Part shown: in pieces, positions 19,810-32,500 of the stretch | Layout of the letters: the number at the start of each line of letters is the position of its first letter | Numbering within the stretch: the first letter of the stretch is position 1 | Assembly (NCBI RefSeq): GCF_036711975.1 | Contig: NC_091971.1 | Coordinates: 17,925,501-17,989,500, forward strand | DNA length: 64,000 bases | DNA from: Onthophagus taurus | Taxonomy: Eukaryota > Arthropoda > Insecta > Coleoptera > Scarabaeidae | Direction of reading: 5' to 3' | Made by a program: the position numbers and the translations under genes | Notes under the pieces: generated by a model | What the model was told of the DNA's origin: nothing | The model's input: only the letters and a program-made list of their open reading frames with translations | Databases searched by the model: none

Positions 19810-22682
19810 GAGGCTACTTTACCATACAGCTCGGCAAATTACAAAAAACATACATTATTTATGAAAATATTTGGATGAAATTTTGTACATAGCTTCTTCT
19901 AACAATTCTACATAACGCATGGTGAAAATTTTTAAAGTTTTCCAAAAAAAGGGGTTTTTTTCCTCAATATTATACAATTTGGTCGTTCTTTTTTAGCTTG
20001 CATGATAGTATACTTGAAAATAGTAATATTTTTCAAATAAATTTTTTCAAAATTTTTAGTTATAAAGGAATAGTTTGTAATTTGCTAAAATTGCAAAAAG
20101 GTAGCGTAAAAATGAATATTTTCCGTCAAGATTCCCACGAAGTATTACCACCGCGTTAGTCCCGCCTCCTGCCGACTGAGCGGCGCTGACATCGACTCTC
20201 TTCATCGAAGCTCCTTGTTTTATCTATTACTTTTTAATGTGGTAGAGAAAATAATCATTTCCAAAAGTACGTTTTGAACTTTATTTTCCGTGATTTTCTA
20301 CTAATGATTATGTAATTTAACAAAATTTTTGAATTTATAGTCAATAGTTGTTATTTTATTGTGTACTATAGTGTTAGTTTAATTTAGTTTGTGTAAAGTT
20401 TTTATAAACAATGGGTAAGTATGTTCATCTAAAAAACTACCCCTTAGCATTTGAAGATGTTCTCGAAAAAGGAGTAATAGACGGTAATAATTTACGATAT
20501 AAATTTTTATAAAATCTAAAATTTCATATTTTATAGTCCGAGATTCAATTGAAAAATGTATTCATTCCGAAAGGTAAGTTAAATTTTATTAATTTTATTG
20601 TATAAACTGTGATACACATAAAAAGGACTTATTTAAAAAGAATAAACCATCACAGTAAAAATTAAAACGATACATTATTTGAAGCGATACCATAAGTTAA
20701 ATAATACAAATGATGCAGAACCAAATACTGATGGTGGAGAATAATCCATTCAACTGCAACAAAACTCGCATTAAATTTATTAATGAGTCAAAAAAAGGGC
20801 TTAGCAGCTCATTTCTTTTATGTTTTATGTGCGGGATAAAAAAGAAGCTTTACACTGAAGAAAGCAAAGAGTCTATTGAGATAAACTCTGCTGTTGTTTC
20901 TGTTATCTGTCGGTACCGAATATACACAGGCTGAAGAATTATTGTTATGTGTGGATATACTATTTATGTTAACAAAAACATTCCAAAAATATCAAGAACC
21001 CGTAAGTGACATGGCATAGCAGTCTATGAAGAACGCAGGTAAAGAAGAATTAATTTAGTTACAGCTTCAGGAGAAGTAAATAAAGACTGAATAAAGACTG
21101 TAAACGCTAAACGCTCGAACAACATCAATTACGATGCATCATCCGGAGTGGTACTGCTATAAAATAATTGAATACAATAAAATAAAATACTCGTGTATAC
21201 AGGGTAATTCAGGTAGGTAGCGAAAGCCGATCAGGGTAATGATAGCAATTCGGTTATAATTTATGAGTGACATTTCACACGAAGAATATAAAAGAAAGAA
21301 GAATTTATTGGAAACTTGCAAGATGGATGCATTAACAGAAATAAAATACAAATTCTTACCAGAAGCTAAAGTACCAATCAGATATGGATCCAAGAAAGGT
21401 ATCTGTGCCTAACTGCATCGAGATTTGGTGATGTATGTAGGATGAGAAATGACACGTCTTGCTTAAATAAAGTTAAATCAATCTTGTACTCGAAATTTGC
21501 TAGAAATAATAACACTAAACATGGCCAAGACTATGAATGACTTGCATTAAAAAAATTTGAAAGTAAATATAACTTGCCAGCAAACTCTTAAGTTCTATTC
21601 ATCCGTAGGATGTATGGATTCTTAGTTGCAAGTCCAAATGAAACAATAAAAAACGAAAATGCCATCGTCGAGGTGAAGTGTTCAGCGAATTTCAAGAGCT
21701 TACATCTATTCAACGATGGCAAATTAAAATTTCCTAAAGATTTTTCTAGTCAGGGCTGTTTTATTTATTACACTATTAGCCATATTTTGTATACTTCAAT
21801 CATTATTTAATATTATTATTAATTAGGTATTACATATTATTTCATTTACTTATACAAGGTGATGCAGACCATGCAGTCCATTTTTTTAAACAGAAATATT
21901 AAAAAAGTTCGAATGAAAAGTAATAATATTCATAAAGGAACCACATTTATTCAGCTATTTTTTCTTTAATTTTTGTAACTACCTGTTTTCAAATAAAATT
22001 ACTTACACGGTTACTCTGAGACACCTGTATATCAAACGAACGCATAATAATACAACAAAGATATAATTTATAAATGTTGTACCGAACTTTTCACATTCCT
22101 GTATTGCAAATATATCTATTTTAATATAAAATGAAGTTATAAATGTTATTTTCGTTTCAAAATGATATAAATGTTTTATGCGTCGCAAAATTATTTATTG
22201 CATTTGAAATTGATTTTTGCCTTACATTCAATTGAATTATAAACCCATAATCTTAGATGTTCTCAACTTCTTTCTCTAATTTCTCTATTAAAAAATTAAT
22301 ATTGTATTCATATCGAAAAAAAGCATTAAAAAACTGATATTTGCGTAATGTAAATTGTTGTGAACCAAAATACTTAAAAAAAACAAACGTAGTAAAAAAG
22401 TGGGCTAAATAACTAAAATAATAAATAAATTGGAAAGTCAATAAAAAGATTGATTGTGATTCGTAATTAAGAAAAAGTGTTAATAAATAATAATATTTAG
22501 AAGATGTCGTTTAATTTCTTCATTAACAACATCGACGAGAAAAAGAATCGTAATAAAATAAACACGATGTTTTTTTTATCTATAAAGGGTCGGGCCTAGT
22601 AGAAAATAAACTCCGCCTCGTTGCTTCCGAACGTCCGTCGTCTGCGCCCCTCAGAAACTGACCGACCTGGTAAAGTGGGCTC
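19810..22682 (+). mobile_element. TTAA-flanked 2.9-kb DNA transposon (Kolobok- or piggyBac-like insertion)
   Basis: TTAA lies directly outside both ends (19806-19809 and 22683-22686). The termini pair as GAGGCTACTTTACCA against GAGCCCACTTTACCA, 13 of 15. Taking the element out with one TTAA restores the interrupted endonuclease reading frame (NLLCV to NTGNLQF), which confirms the borders. TTAA duplications are known for piggyBac and Kolobok elements. The coding remnants inside do not look like piggyBac, and the GAG ends are not the CCC of piggyBac, so Kolobok or an unclassified group is favoured. GC-rich patches lie near 20155-20215 and 22595-22670. Confidence 0.82.
20411..21760 (+). pseudogene. 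Transposase/nuclease remnant with Mutator-like and YqaJ-like blocks
   Basis: A possible start at 20411 (MGKYVHLKNYPLAFEDVLEK) is followed by a 55-bp intron-like gap and a small exon (VRDSIEKCIHSER). From 20780 come SKKGLSSSFLLCFMCG, INSAVVS, then in another frame YTQAEELLLCVDI, FQKYQEPVSDMA and QSMKNAGKEE. This succession resembles proteins labelled Mutator-like transposase in insect sets. From 21415 a YqaJ-type nuclease is legible: SATRFGDVCRMRNDTSCLN, then after stops LVASPNETI and NAIVEVKCSA, which hold the D...E-x-K catalytic pattern. Many stops and frameshifts make it dead. The function of the living form is inferred from family resemblance only. Confidence 0.65.
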
Positions 22683-22686
22683 TTAA

Positions 22687-23060
22687 CACTGGGAATCTAC
22701 AATTCTCAATATGGATCCAGGTAGAGGGAATATTTTGGATGTAATTCTGTATTCCAACAGCTTTGTACATACGGTTAAATACGAGATATTAAAAGATACT
22801 TTAGGAAGTGACCATTTCCCGGTTTCAATGGAGATGGCAAGGGGAAAGAACAAGTATGATAGAGTTGGTGGGTAACATAGGAAGTATAAACTTAAGAATA
22901 CGGATTAGGATAGGTTCTCGAGTATTGTGGAAGATGCATCTGTGAGGAAAGAGATTCAGGATTATAAAAATTTTACGCAAGTTCTAATGAAAGGAATTTT
23001 AAAATCGACACCACGGAGCAAGAATAAGGTAGCAACCAATTATTGTCCATGGTGGGACCT
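22687..23060 (+). pseudogene. LINE endonuclease fragment, right part
   Basis: This continues the left part at 19640-19805: NILDVILYSNSF, then LKDTLGSDHFPVSMEM with the catalytic SDH, and a degraded linker ending near WWD. Two stops are present near 22874-22910. No reverse transcriptase follows; the Tc1-like element begins 130 bp on. Confidence 0.75.
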
Positions 23061-23192
23061 ACTCGTGTCATTACACGACACGGTCTACGACCTCGTCGTG
23101 CAATTCTCCACATTCATATTGTAATTATGTTTCTAGCCCACTTGTAATATAAATAACTATTAGGTTGCAGTCAATATGTCAAACTTTTATTA

Positions 23193-24838
23193 CGAGCCCT
23201 AACAACTATATATTGGGATAAAATAAAATGTGTATATAATTAACAATAATTAAACAGTTTAATTTCTTTTAATAATTTTTTCAGATTAATATCATTTGAT
23301 TATATAATTAACAACAATTTTGTCTAATGAACAACACAAAAAACAAAATACATACCCTATTGCTTCTAATTAAACTAGAAAAATGTATATTTTACCTGAC
23401 AACTTAATATTAGGACAATGCAAAGTAACTTCCATAAAAATGGAACAAATTAAGATTAAGTAAACTGTGGAAATAACGTAAAATGAAATGTTAAATTGCC
23501 GGTTTGTTCTAAAGCTTGTAACACTGTTGCTGTTGAGTAAATCTGTATTTATCAATTAAAATGGTGCGTGGTATCTGTACAGAGTCAAAAATCCGTGAAT
23601 TAGTGATTAAAAATTATTGCCACAATAAAACAATACATGAAAAAGCAGACGAACTTAATATTGCTAAAAGCATAGCGTTGAAAGTAATTAAACATTATGG
23701 AGAAATTGGGCAAATATTAGAAAAAAAAAGGGTAAAAGTTCAGGTCGTCCAAAGTTAGTTTCTGATAGAAATAAAAGAATACTTGTAAAAATCTGCAAAA
23801 AAGGAGGAAGAAATATTTTAAGACAAGTTACCGCTGAATGGAATAATAAAACTGGATTAAATATATCAAGGGAATGCTGTCGCAAATGGATTCTTAAAAG
23901 TGGATTAAAGTTTTACGAGGTTTACTTACAAGCAATAATTAAAAAATGTCGCTTTTAGAAAATTGTTGTTTTATAAGCAAAAGAAAAACCACTGTTAACA
24001 GAAAAACAACAGAAAGCCAGGCTCACATGGGCAAAATCTAAACTGTCTTGGTCAGCAGAAGACTTTTCCAGGATAATATTCAGCGATGAATCGAAATTTG
24101 CAATAAACATGAGGCATTTCATAAAGATTGTTCAAAACGTTGTGTAAAATTTCCGAAGGGAGTAATCATTTGGGACTGTATGACAGCTTCAGGATAAGGA
24201 TGCTTTGAATTTATTGATGGCACCGTGAACGCCGCAAAATATCAACAAATACTACAAAACAGCATACTACCAAGTATCGTGCAGTTAAATGTTGGCGAAA
24301 ATTAAATATTTCAGCAGGATGGAGCGCGTATGAGGCCAAAACTACAAAAAAGTGGTTGGCGATCAAAATATTAATGTTCTGTATTGGTCTACCAACAGTC
24401 CAGATCTGAATGTAATTGAAACAGTGTGGCACAAAATGAAACAAACTTTGAGGAACAACCCACAACGGACATTGCCAGAACTTAAAGCCAAAATAAAGCA
24501 AATTTGGGATGGATCCTGAACAGTGTAGAACCTTAGTGAATTGAATGCCCAGCCGAATTCGAGCGGTTATAAAATCTAAGGACGATGTTACTCCATATTA
24601 GAAATACAAATCGCGCAATGTCCCAATATTTAGTTGTCAGGCAAAATTTACATTTTTCTAGTTTAATTAGAAGTAATAGGATACGTATTTTGTTTTTGTG
24701 TTGTTCATTAGATAAAATTGTTGTTAATTGTCTAATTAAATGATATTTGAAAAATGTATTAAAACAAAATAATCTGTTTAATTGTTGTTAAATACATATA
24801 AATTCTATTATGTCCCAATATATAGTTGTTAGGGCTCG
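23193..24838 (+). mobile_element. Tc1-like element with ~230-bp inverted repeats
   Basis: The ends CGAGCCCTAACAACTATATA and its reverse complement are flanked by TA on both sides (23191-23192, 24839-24840). The inverted repeats remain alignable inward for about 230 bp, far longer than the short ends of classic Tc1. One decayed transposase gene lies between them. Confidence 0.9.
23561..24590 (+). pseudogene. Tc1-like (DDE) transposase pseudogene
   Basis: The start is MVRGICTESKIRELVIKNYC, a helix-turn-helix region with SIALKVIKHYGEIGQ. After a frameshift near 23735 follow SGRPKLVSDRNKRILV and the paired-like domain. The catalytic blocks are IIFSDESKFAI (first Asp), IFQQDGA (second Asp) and STNSPDLNVIETVWHKMK (Glu). 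Several stops and at least three frame changes are present. The spacing and wording fit the DD34E Tc1 group. The start was chosen as the first Met that opens the DNA-binding domain. Confidence 0.87.
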
Positions 24839-24904
24839 TAGTAAATAATAAACCGACGTGATATTAGCTAAAAGTAAACTCCAATAAAATGGCGGTTCAC
24901 AAGA

Positions 24905-25546
24905 CCCGATTTTGTCCAAGGTCTATAGAACATAAGGTTACCCAATACCGATTCTCCTCCTCTGAGAGGCAAGGTGGGTCAGTGATGTAGCTGGTTCTAT
25001 GAACAACACAACACGATGCGAGGTTTAAATATTTTATATAGACTGTACCACAGTATAGGCACGTATAGGCTATCTTTTACTCTGACTGTATCGAACCAGT
25101 GACGTCAATTTGCGGGGTAATAATCGGTACTACAGAGGCATAGGGAATTATAGTCGAGCCGTCGAATTTGTGCAGTGATAAATCACCGTGACAAGTAGGT
25201 AAATTTCTTACATAGTCGGTCGCCCTGTCCGGATTCGTCAAAACAAGTGACCACACCCCTTCTGGGGGTAGCGCACTGAGCGCGTTACTGGAGACAAAAA
25301 ATAATAAAAGCCGCCGACGCACTGTGAACGGTATTCATAACTTCTTATCTGACTGTAAAGGAAGGTTTATTCTCGTATAGTGTAGCTGCGCCTTATAGAC
25401 CCTGGCGGGAGTAGGCGGTTACATAACGAAGGAAACGACTACCCCATTTTTTGTAAGTACCTGTCACGGTGATTTACCACTGCACAAATTCGACGGCTCG
25501 ACTATAGGTAACCTTATGTTCTATAAACCTTGGATTTTGTCTAGAC
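24905..25546. repeat. Inverted repeat with a ~200-bp interruption in one arm
   Basis: The right arm, 25470-25546, is one block. Its reverse complement is found in two pieces: 24905-24945 (GTCTATAGAACATAAGGTTA) and 25150-25206 (AGTCGAGCCGTCGAATTTGT). The 200 bp between the pieces is absent from the right arm, so it was inserted in the left arm or lost from the right. The element family is unknown. Confidence 0.7.
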
Positions 25547-25599
25547 GGGTTTACTGTCATTTCTGGTTATTCTGTGGTCAAGGTACTTGTGGTCTTCTG

Positions 25600-25930
25600 T
25601 TGTACACGTCATTTCCGGACAGCCTGTATAAAGCGGTTCATCTAATTGATAAATGTCTAGAGAAGGGTATCGAAATAGTGCTATGCTGGATCCCTAGACA
25701 TAGGGGTATTTTGGGGAACGAAGTGGCGGACAGATTGGCGGGTGAAGTGGGGATGCACCCTTGTATGACATTAAATTGGATTAGAGAGATGTGGTTGGAG
25801 TTCTCAAGGGTAAGGCTTTGGAAGAATGGCAGGAGATATGGGACATATCAAGTAGAACTAAGGGAAAAAGAGTCAGAGAATACAGAGAGACATCTAAGAA
25901 GAAGAAATAAAACGCACATAAAGATGTTGT
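25600..25930 (+). pseudogene. RNase H domain fragment of a non-LTR retrotransposon
   Basis: LYKAVHLIDKCLEKGIEIV and CWIPRHRGILGNEVADRLAG match the C-terminal part of the RNase H domain found after the reverse transcriptase in the I/R1/LOA-type LINEs, including the conserved His and the final Asp (N-x-x-A-D). No reverse transcriptase is attached. It is an orphan fragment next to the 3' end of CS2. Confidence 0.75.
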
Positions 25931-26484
25931 TACACATTTGTATTGTCTTTATCGCGATCATACACGATCTACAAAAAAAAATAAAAGAAAAAAACGTCAC
26001 AGCTAAAACAGGATGTAACGTTTAGTCCAAAAACAGGAGACATACGAAACCGTTTTCTTTCGTTGAAAAGGAAACCGTTTTTACACTACTCACACTCCTA
26101 CTTTACATAACAACAAAAAAAAATTTGTTTAGGCGCCTCTATGACGTTGAGCCCAGGCCGCGGCCCCCCGACCCCGAATCAATAAATAGAGCAATAAACG
26201 GACGAAATGTACAGCGATATTTGCCGGGGGAAACCGCGACGGGGCCCAACGGTGCGACCTATTACAAAAACAAAAAAATCCTTTGTACTCTCGAGTTGTT
26301 GATGTTATTCCAAAATTGTATCAAAATTTGAACAAAATGAATTTTTTATTTATTGAACAAAGAATTTTCTTCTAACTCTTACTGCATTTAAAAATAAAAA
26401 TTGATGACGCGTTTTGTGAAGGAGGGGGCTTACTGACCGCGGTACGAATGGGTGGGCTTACGATTAATTTGCGCTCTGTTTTTT
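25931..26484. other. Intergenic, GC-rich patch, no gene
   Basis: AT-rich DNA contains an unusually GC-rich block near 26130-26250 that begins TAGGCGCCTC. A similar TAGGCGCCTC occurs near 40310 and 45932. It may be a repeat end, but no coding content is recognised. Confidence 0.4.
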
Positions 26485-26490
26485 TTTATT
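26485..26490 (-). terminator. CS2 polyadenylation signal
   Basis: AATAAA on the minus strand lies 30 bp beyond the CS2 stop codon. It is the only consensus signal close to the stop and implies a very short 3' UTR. Confidence 0.55.
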
Positions 26491-26519
26491 GTGTGGTTTT
26501 CACCCGCTATCGGTATGAT

Positions 26520-29500
26520 TTATGATGCCTTGAGGGCCGTCATTAAGCCGTCAGTCGAAAGGGATTTTGGTCTTTCAATGGGCAAACCTAAAGCACGATC
26601 CCAAATCAACGAAGCTAAAACACCCAGCGCTCTGGAAACTCCAAACAAAACGGTGTAATAACTCGATTCTTTAAGACCATAATATTGGAGGAGAACACCC
26701 GAATGAGCATCAACATTTGGCCATGGATTCTTTACTTTGCCAAGTTCCAATAGAATTGGTGGTACTACTTTAAACACATCAGATACAAGCTAAAAAAACA
26801 CATAAATTAATCAAATTAATACAATTAAGATCAGAATTATTTTACTTTGAATAATGGATCATTTGGTAGATGTTTCAAAGCAAATTCTCTTTGACACGTG
26901 TAACGAGGATCCGTTTTTCTTAACACAGCGTGTCCATAACCGGGTACAACTTGTCCACCTTTTAATGTTTTCCAAATAAAATCTTTTAATCCTTCTTCCG
27001 TGTATTTATCTCCAACCGATTCTCTTAATTTTTGTAACCAAACCAATACTTCTTGATTGGCTAATCCATGAAGTGGCCCAGCCAAACCATTCATGCCAGC
27101 AGAAAATGATAAATAAGGATCACTTAAAGCTGACCCAACAAGATGTGTTGTATGAGCAGAAACATTTCCACCTTCGTGATCACTAAAAAAATATTAATTA
27201 CGATTTATTTAAAAATATCTTAGAATAAAATCTAACCTATGAATTGTAAGATAAAGTCTCATTAATTCAATGAAATCGGGGTTATCATAACCGAGCATGG
27301 TGGTAAAATTATGAGCCCAATCTTTCGAAGTATCAATAGCTCCAATACCGGAACCATCTTTATAAGTATTCCGATAAATGGTAGCCGCAATGACAGGTAA
27401 CTTAGCGATGAGATCCATACTATCTTCATAAATGTACTCCCAATACTTGGTCTTATGTACACCGGAAGTATACGCCTTAACGAATCTGCTCTCGCTGTTC
27501 AAAGCGGTTACAGCAGCCGAAAATTGCGACATCGGATGTACCTTATTGGGGAGGTTATTTAAAAGGGTAACGACGTGAGGTGGTAATTCGGCACGATCGG
27601 CCCATTCTTTAGATAACGCTTTAACCTGAAAAGTATTTACTAAATATTTTAATTCTTTATTTGAATTTTTATTCTTACTTGAGCATCTGTGGGGATTTCC
27701 CCAGTGACTAGAAGCCAGAAAAGACCTTCTGGTAAGGGTTCGCTACCACCTTCCGCTTTGGGTAGAAGTTTTTGGCACTCCGGAATTGAATATCCTCGGA
27801 ATCTGATACCTTCATCCGGATCAAGAACGGAAGTCTCACAAATGAGACCTTTAATTCCTCTCATTCCACCGTACATCTAAAATTAAATAACAAAAATGTA
27901 AATTTATATTACATTTTGTGGTATTTGTAACAATTGTAGTGTTTTGAGATTTATCAATTACGATTTTGTGTTCATAGGAAGAAAGTGTAGACTACGAAAG
28001 CCAGATGTTGCTTTCTTGTTATTCTACACATAATTCAACAACCAAACTGCATTTTCATCATTTTTGCAAGAACATTAGAAAATACAGGAACAATATTAAC
28101 TGCCCTCAATTCATATAATCCTTCTGAACGAAATATAATAACTGTCTCATAAAGATTGTTCACTTCCGCCGTAAAATAAAAAGGTAGTTTTAAAGGATTT
28201 CAACAATGATACAAACATTTTGTTTTATAACTCAGTACACTTCAATCTACAATTTCCAGGCCATGGTGTTTATTTATATTGCTATAAAAGTACGTTTAGA
28301 TAAGTATCTAGTTAATTACTCTAAGATGTTAGCCGATGGAAGAATACACAGTGTGTTGATTAATTATCGCAACATAGCAAGTATGCAACCAATATCTACG
28401 CGATTTGCTTATTGCAATACCAATACTGTGATATTGGTTGCATACTTGCAAATGATGACGTCGGGTACGATACTTAATTAACACACTGTACATATACTGA
28501 GTCATAACATTCTGCAACCATGGAATGTGGTCGGAAAGTAGAAAAGAAGGAAAGCGTGCATTTAACAGTTGCTCAAAAAAGAGTTATCAAAGATTAAAAA
28601 GCTTTACGTTATTCAAGTAAACCAGGTTCTGTACTAATTCGCAAGTATTTGAAACCTTGGTGGTCAGAAACATTTATCGAAACTATGCATAAGTAGTATG
28701 ACGCCAAAATTTAGTAAGTAATGCATTGGTTATGGTGTTTCAACATGTGTTATAGCTGGGTTATTAACCCAGCTATTCGCCGACGAGACCGGTTTATTTC
28801 ATCTTTTACCAAATAACATATAAGCAAGTAACAATGATAAAGCAGGCAAATGAGTAAGAGAATAACGGCTTTAGATATGGCAATGATGACGGTATGCATT
28901 GATTCTCGGCATACTATTACCACAATAATAGTGACTCTTTGACTTTTATGTAATGTGAGTCCTAATGGAAAATACATCGTATATATTAGTATATAAATAC
29001 CACTTCACTCACCCAATCAATAAATACAAAAAAAAAGATACCAAGACGTTATTTAAATGAGGTGGTTATAACATGCTATCATGGTGGTTATTAAGAATGA
29101 GAAGAATGTAGAAAAACCACCGGAAGAATACGCACCCTTCAAAGCACATGAAATTATACTATTCAATCTGCCACTTGACATTACTTAACATTGGTAATTC
29201 ATGGAAAGATCTCAAAATATCTCCATTAGCAAATAATAGGAATAATCTTCAATTTCAAGCAGAACCTGATTACACTCTCAAAAGTCTTGAAGCCAATGAT
29301 TTTCACAAAGTGCGCAGGTGAAATAAATGTTACAAGAAAAGGATAAAAGATTGGCTAAACAAACACGAGGAAGATTCTAGTTTACTAAAAGGAGGAGATT
29401 CTTGCAAATGGACGTAGTTTCAAGTAAAATGAGATGCCCATGTATTTGGAAAAACTGTGGATCGGTGATGCGTAGCTCTATGGGTGCTATGGCACAATAT

Positions 29501-32500
29501 GTAAAAAACACCAAAATATATCAGAGCACAACCAATTTATTGTATGAATAAACAAAAATAAATTGTTATATTTATTTCTTATTAATCTTTTAACATAGCT
29601 TTAATTGAAAGTATGAGTATTAATCTCTTCCTATGTAATGTAATCTAAGGTAACCTTGATGTATCAGGATTATCCGAATCAATGTCTCCTCCTTTTAGTG
29701 CGTTAAACCTAGATTAGGATGTAATTCAGTGTTCTGCGGTATGTGGTTTCGTTTGTTATGTTTATTTTGTCGTATTATCTTGTTATTCTTTGCCGATATA
29801 AGACATTCAACAACTTTTGGTGGTTTTATAAATATATTGTAGGAAAATAATTAAAGATACACGGAGGTACATTGTAAAGAAACAGTAAGGGTCGATAATA
29901 GTGTGGAATTAGTTGCCATAAAACTTACCATGATTTTATTGCTAAATTTAACATTGAATGAATTAAACCTTTGACAATATACACGAATAGCAAATAATCT
30001 GTTTTAGTGGTACACTGTTGTCTGAAATAGATGATGAAAAAATGACAACACGTAACTATGTTATATTCGAAGAAACGGTAATGGCCCTATCTCACATTAG
30101 CTGACTGTTTAGGTCGTAGCACAACTACGGCGTAGTTGGATGTTGTATTGTATTGTACATTTATACACATAAATATACGTAAGTTTATATAGATCAGGCT
30201 TAAAAATGGGCGAACCTAACACAACAACAATAAATAATGGTGTTATAATACGGTACATATACGGTAATATGAAAAGTTTTCAGCAGATCTGATCAAAACC
30301 AAAGGATGTACAGTAAGCACCTATTTACTAATAATATCATATGAAAATGTACCAGAGAACATATGTCCTCAATGATTATGCATAAGGAGTAGCTAGCGGT
30401 TTAAATAAATACTACATTGGCGAATGCATGTAATGAAAGGGTTTTTGCAAACACTAGCTTCCTTCTACAGTGTTTGAAGAAAGTGTGAATTTCAGGGAGA
30501 ACGGATTATCGAAAACCTTGCAAAGAGTTCCGCTATTAACGAATTCATTGTTGAGGTTCTGAAATCATTGCATGAATTGAGGAGAAAACATATCATTTAC
30601 GTAATACCGACGATTAGGCACACTAAGGTATTAATACATTTGTACCGTTTAAAATGCCAGGACAAGATGGAATTATGCAAGCCTGATTATTTCAAGGTTG
30701 CCTGTTACGTTGCTGCGTATCAAAACGTTGGCCAAATACTTCCTACAAAGTCGTTTAAGGTCAATTAATCTCTTTTCTACTAAATGTGTTAAACAGACTA
30801 GAAAATCGATATATTTATCAAGTCCCTTGCATACATCCATGATACGTCTATTGAAATGCTAAACACAGGGGCATTTGGAGGAATGTTTATTGACGTTTGG
30901 TGCTTTTAATAAAACAAAGTTTTCTGGTTTTGTGCCTGTAACATTTTGACTAGATAGGATCCTCTCTTAAACAAGGAATCGTTAAAATCAGGATAAGATT
31001 AGGTAGTTTCAAAGATAGTTCTTAAAGGTTGTCAACAGGGAAGTGTAAAAGCAAAGGTTTGCAACGTGCAGTTATCGCTTTCGTATTGGATAATAACAGG
31101 TATAACATATTTTTGGCTGTACAACTTTGAAAAGGCTGCAATTTATGCCTTCGAAGACTAGTGGCCTAGTAGAGGTGTGACTAGTGTGCGCCTAATGGGA
31201 GGACGTACAAAAGTTTTCCAATTTTACGTATTAGTAATGCAATCATCAGTCCAAGAATCATATGGCTTAGTTAGTAGCCAATTTTCTGCCATGTCGAAGC
31301 AGATTTAAATTAACTTCAAACTTCATACGATTTAATGATAAAACAACGAGAGCAGAAAGAAAGGCAAATAATAAAGTTGTTAAAAGAAATCTGGGAACTA
31401 TTTAATAAAATTTGTGGCAAGAATTTGTGTACCTTCTCAACATTAAACGATTGATACAAAAATAGTAGCCCTTAACGATATTTTTGCGCGCACTTATAGC
31501 CAGCATGGTATAATACCAAGATTTGAGGAAGAGTAGATGTCAAAAAATCTTCATAACCTTTATAATCCCAGTAATTTTTAATAATGGTCATTGATGTGCA
31601 GAGTATTAACTTACAAACAGTAAAAAAAAAAATTTACTAAAGATATACTTTAGCTTATATCAAATTTAAACATTAAAAGTTTGAAGCATTTTTTATATTT
31701 TTCTATATGAGGTAGCTTTGTCAGAATTAGTCACTGTTATGGCATCGACATTTTAAATACAATAAAATCTCAGCTCCAAATCCTGGGACAACAATTTTTG
31801 CCAAGAACTTATAAAAAAATTTTAAAATTGCTAAAAAATAAGCTCTACTTTTATACATAAACATTAATTACACGAACAAATTAACATCTATTTATTAAAA
31901 AAATATATGTAGGCGGAATTCTATCTCCAATACCAAGTCATAGAATGCAGCAAATTGTGATACGAATAGTGATATTACTTCCTGACCGGACTTTGATCTT
32001 ATTTGGACTTCAACATTGAATTGGTCAATATTTTTCAAATTCTTTACATTTTACAGCTCTGAAAATATATCCTCGCCATGGTATCTCAGAAAGCATTCAT
32101 ATCTTAAGATCAAATTTTTGTTTTATTTTTAATTAAATCTCCTTGAAATATGTTTATGGTTTTCAAGATAACATCATTCTGCAAATATGTAATAATCATA
32201 GACATATCAAACGCCAAATTTCAATATTTGTTCGAGAAAACAAATCAAATTGATCGAAAACAAATTAATTTATTATTAATTATATCTATATCGTATTATA
32301 CTAACATGATTGAGTATTCTCTTTGATATTCGTTGACACCACATCATGTATTCGATTAAGATAACAAGATTCTGATTGAGCTATAATACATTTTATAATT
32401 TTTTTATACTCAATTACAAAACAGAGGTAATAAATATATTTGCAAAATAAAAAGCTCGCAGAGTAAAAGTTAAATTTTCATTATTAACTAAATTTATATT

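Noticed and set aside
20150..20230. GC-rich patch as a promoter of a host gene
   Set aside because: It lies inside the TTAA-flanked element and a similar GC-rich patch lies near the other end, so it is better explained as part of the transposon.
28520..28700. Transposase-like short frame ([17 protein letters not shown])
   Set aside because: Too short and interrupted by stops; no catalytic block follows.
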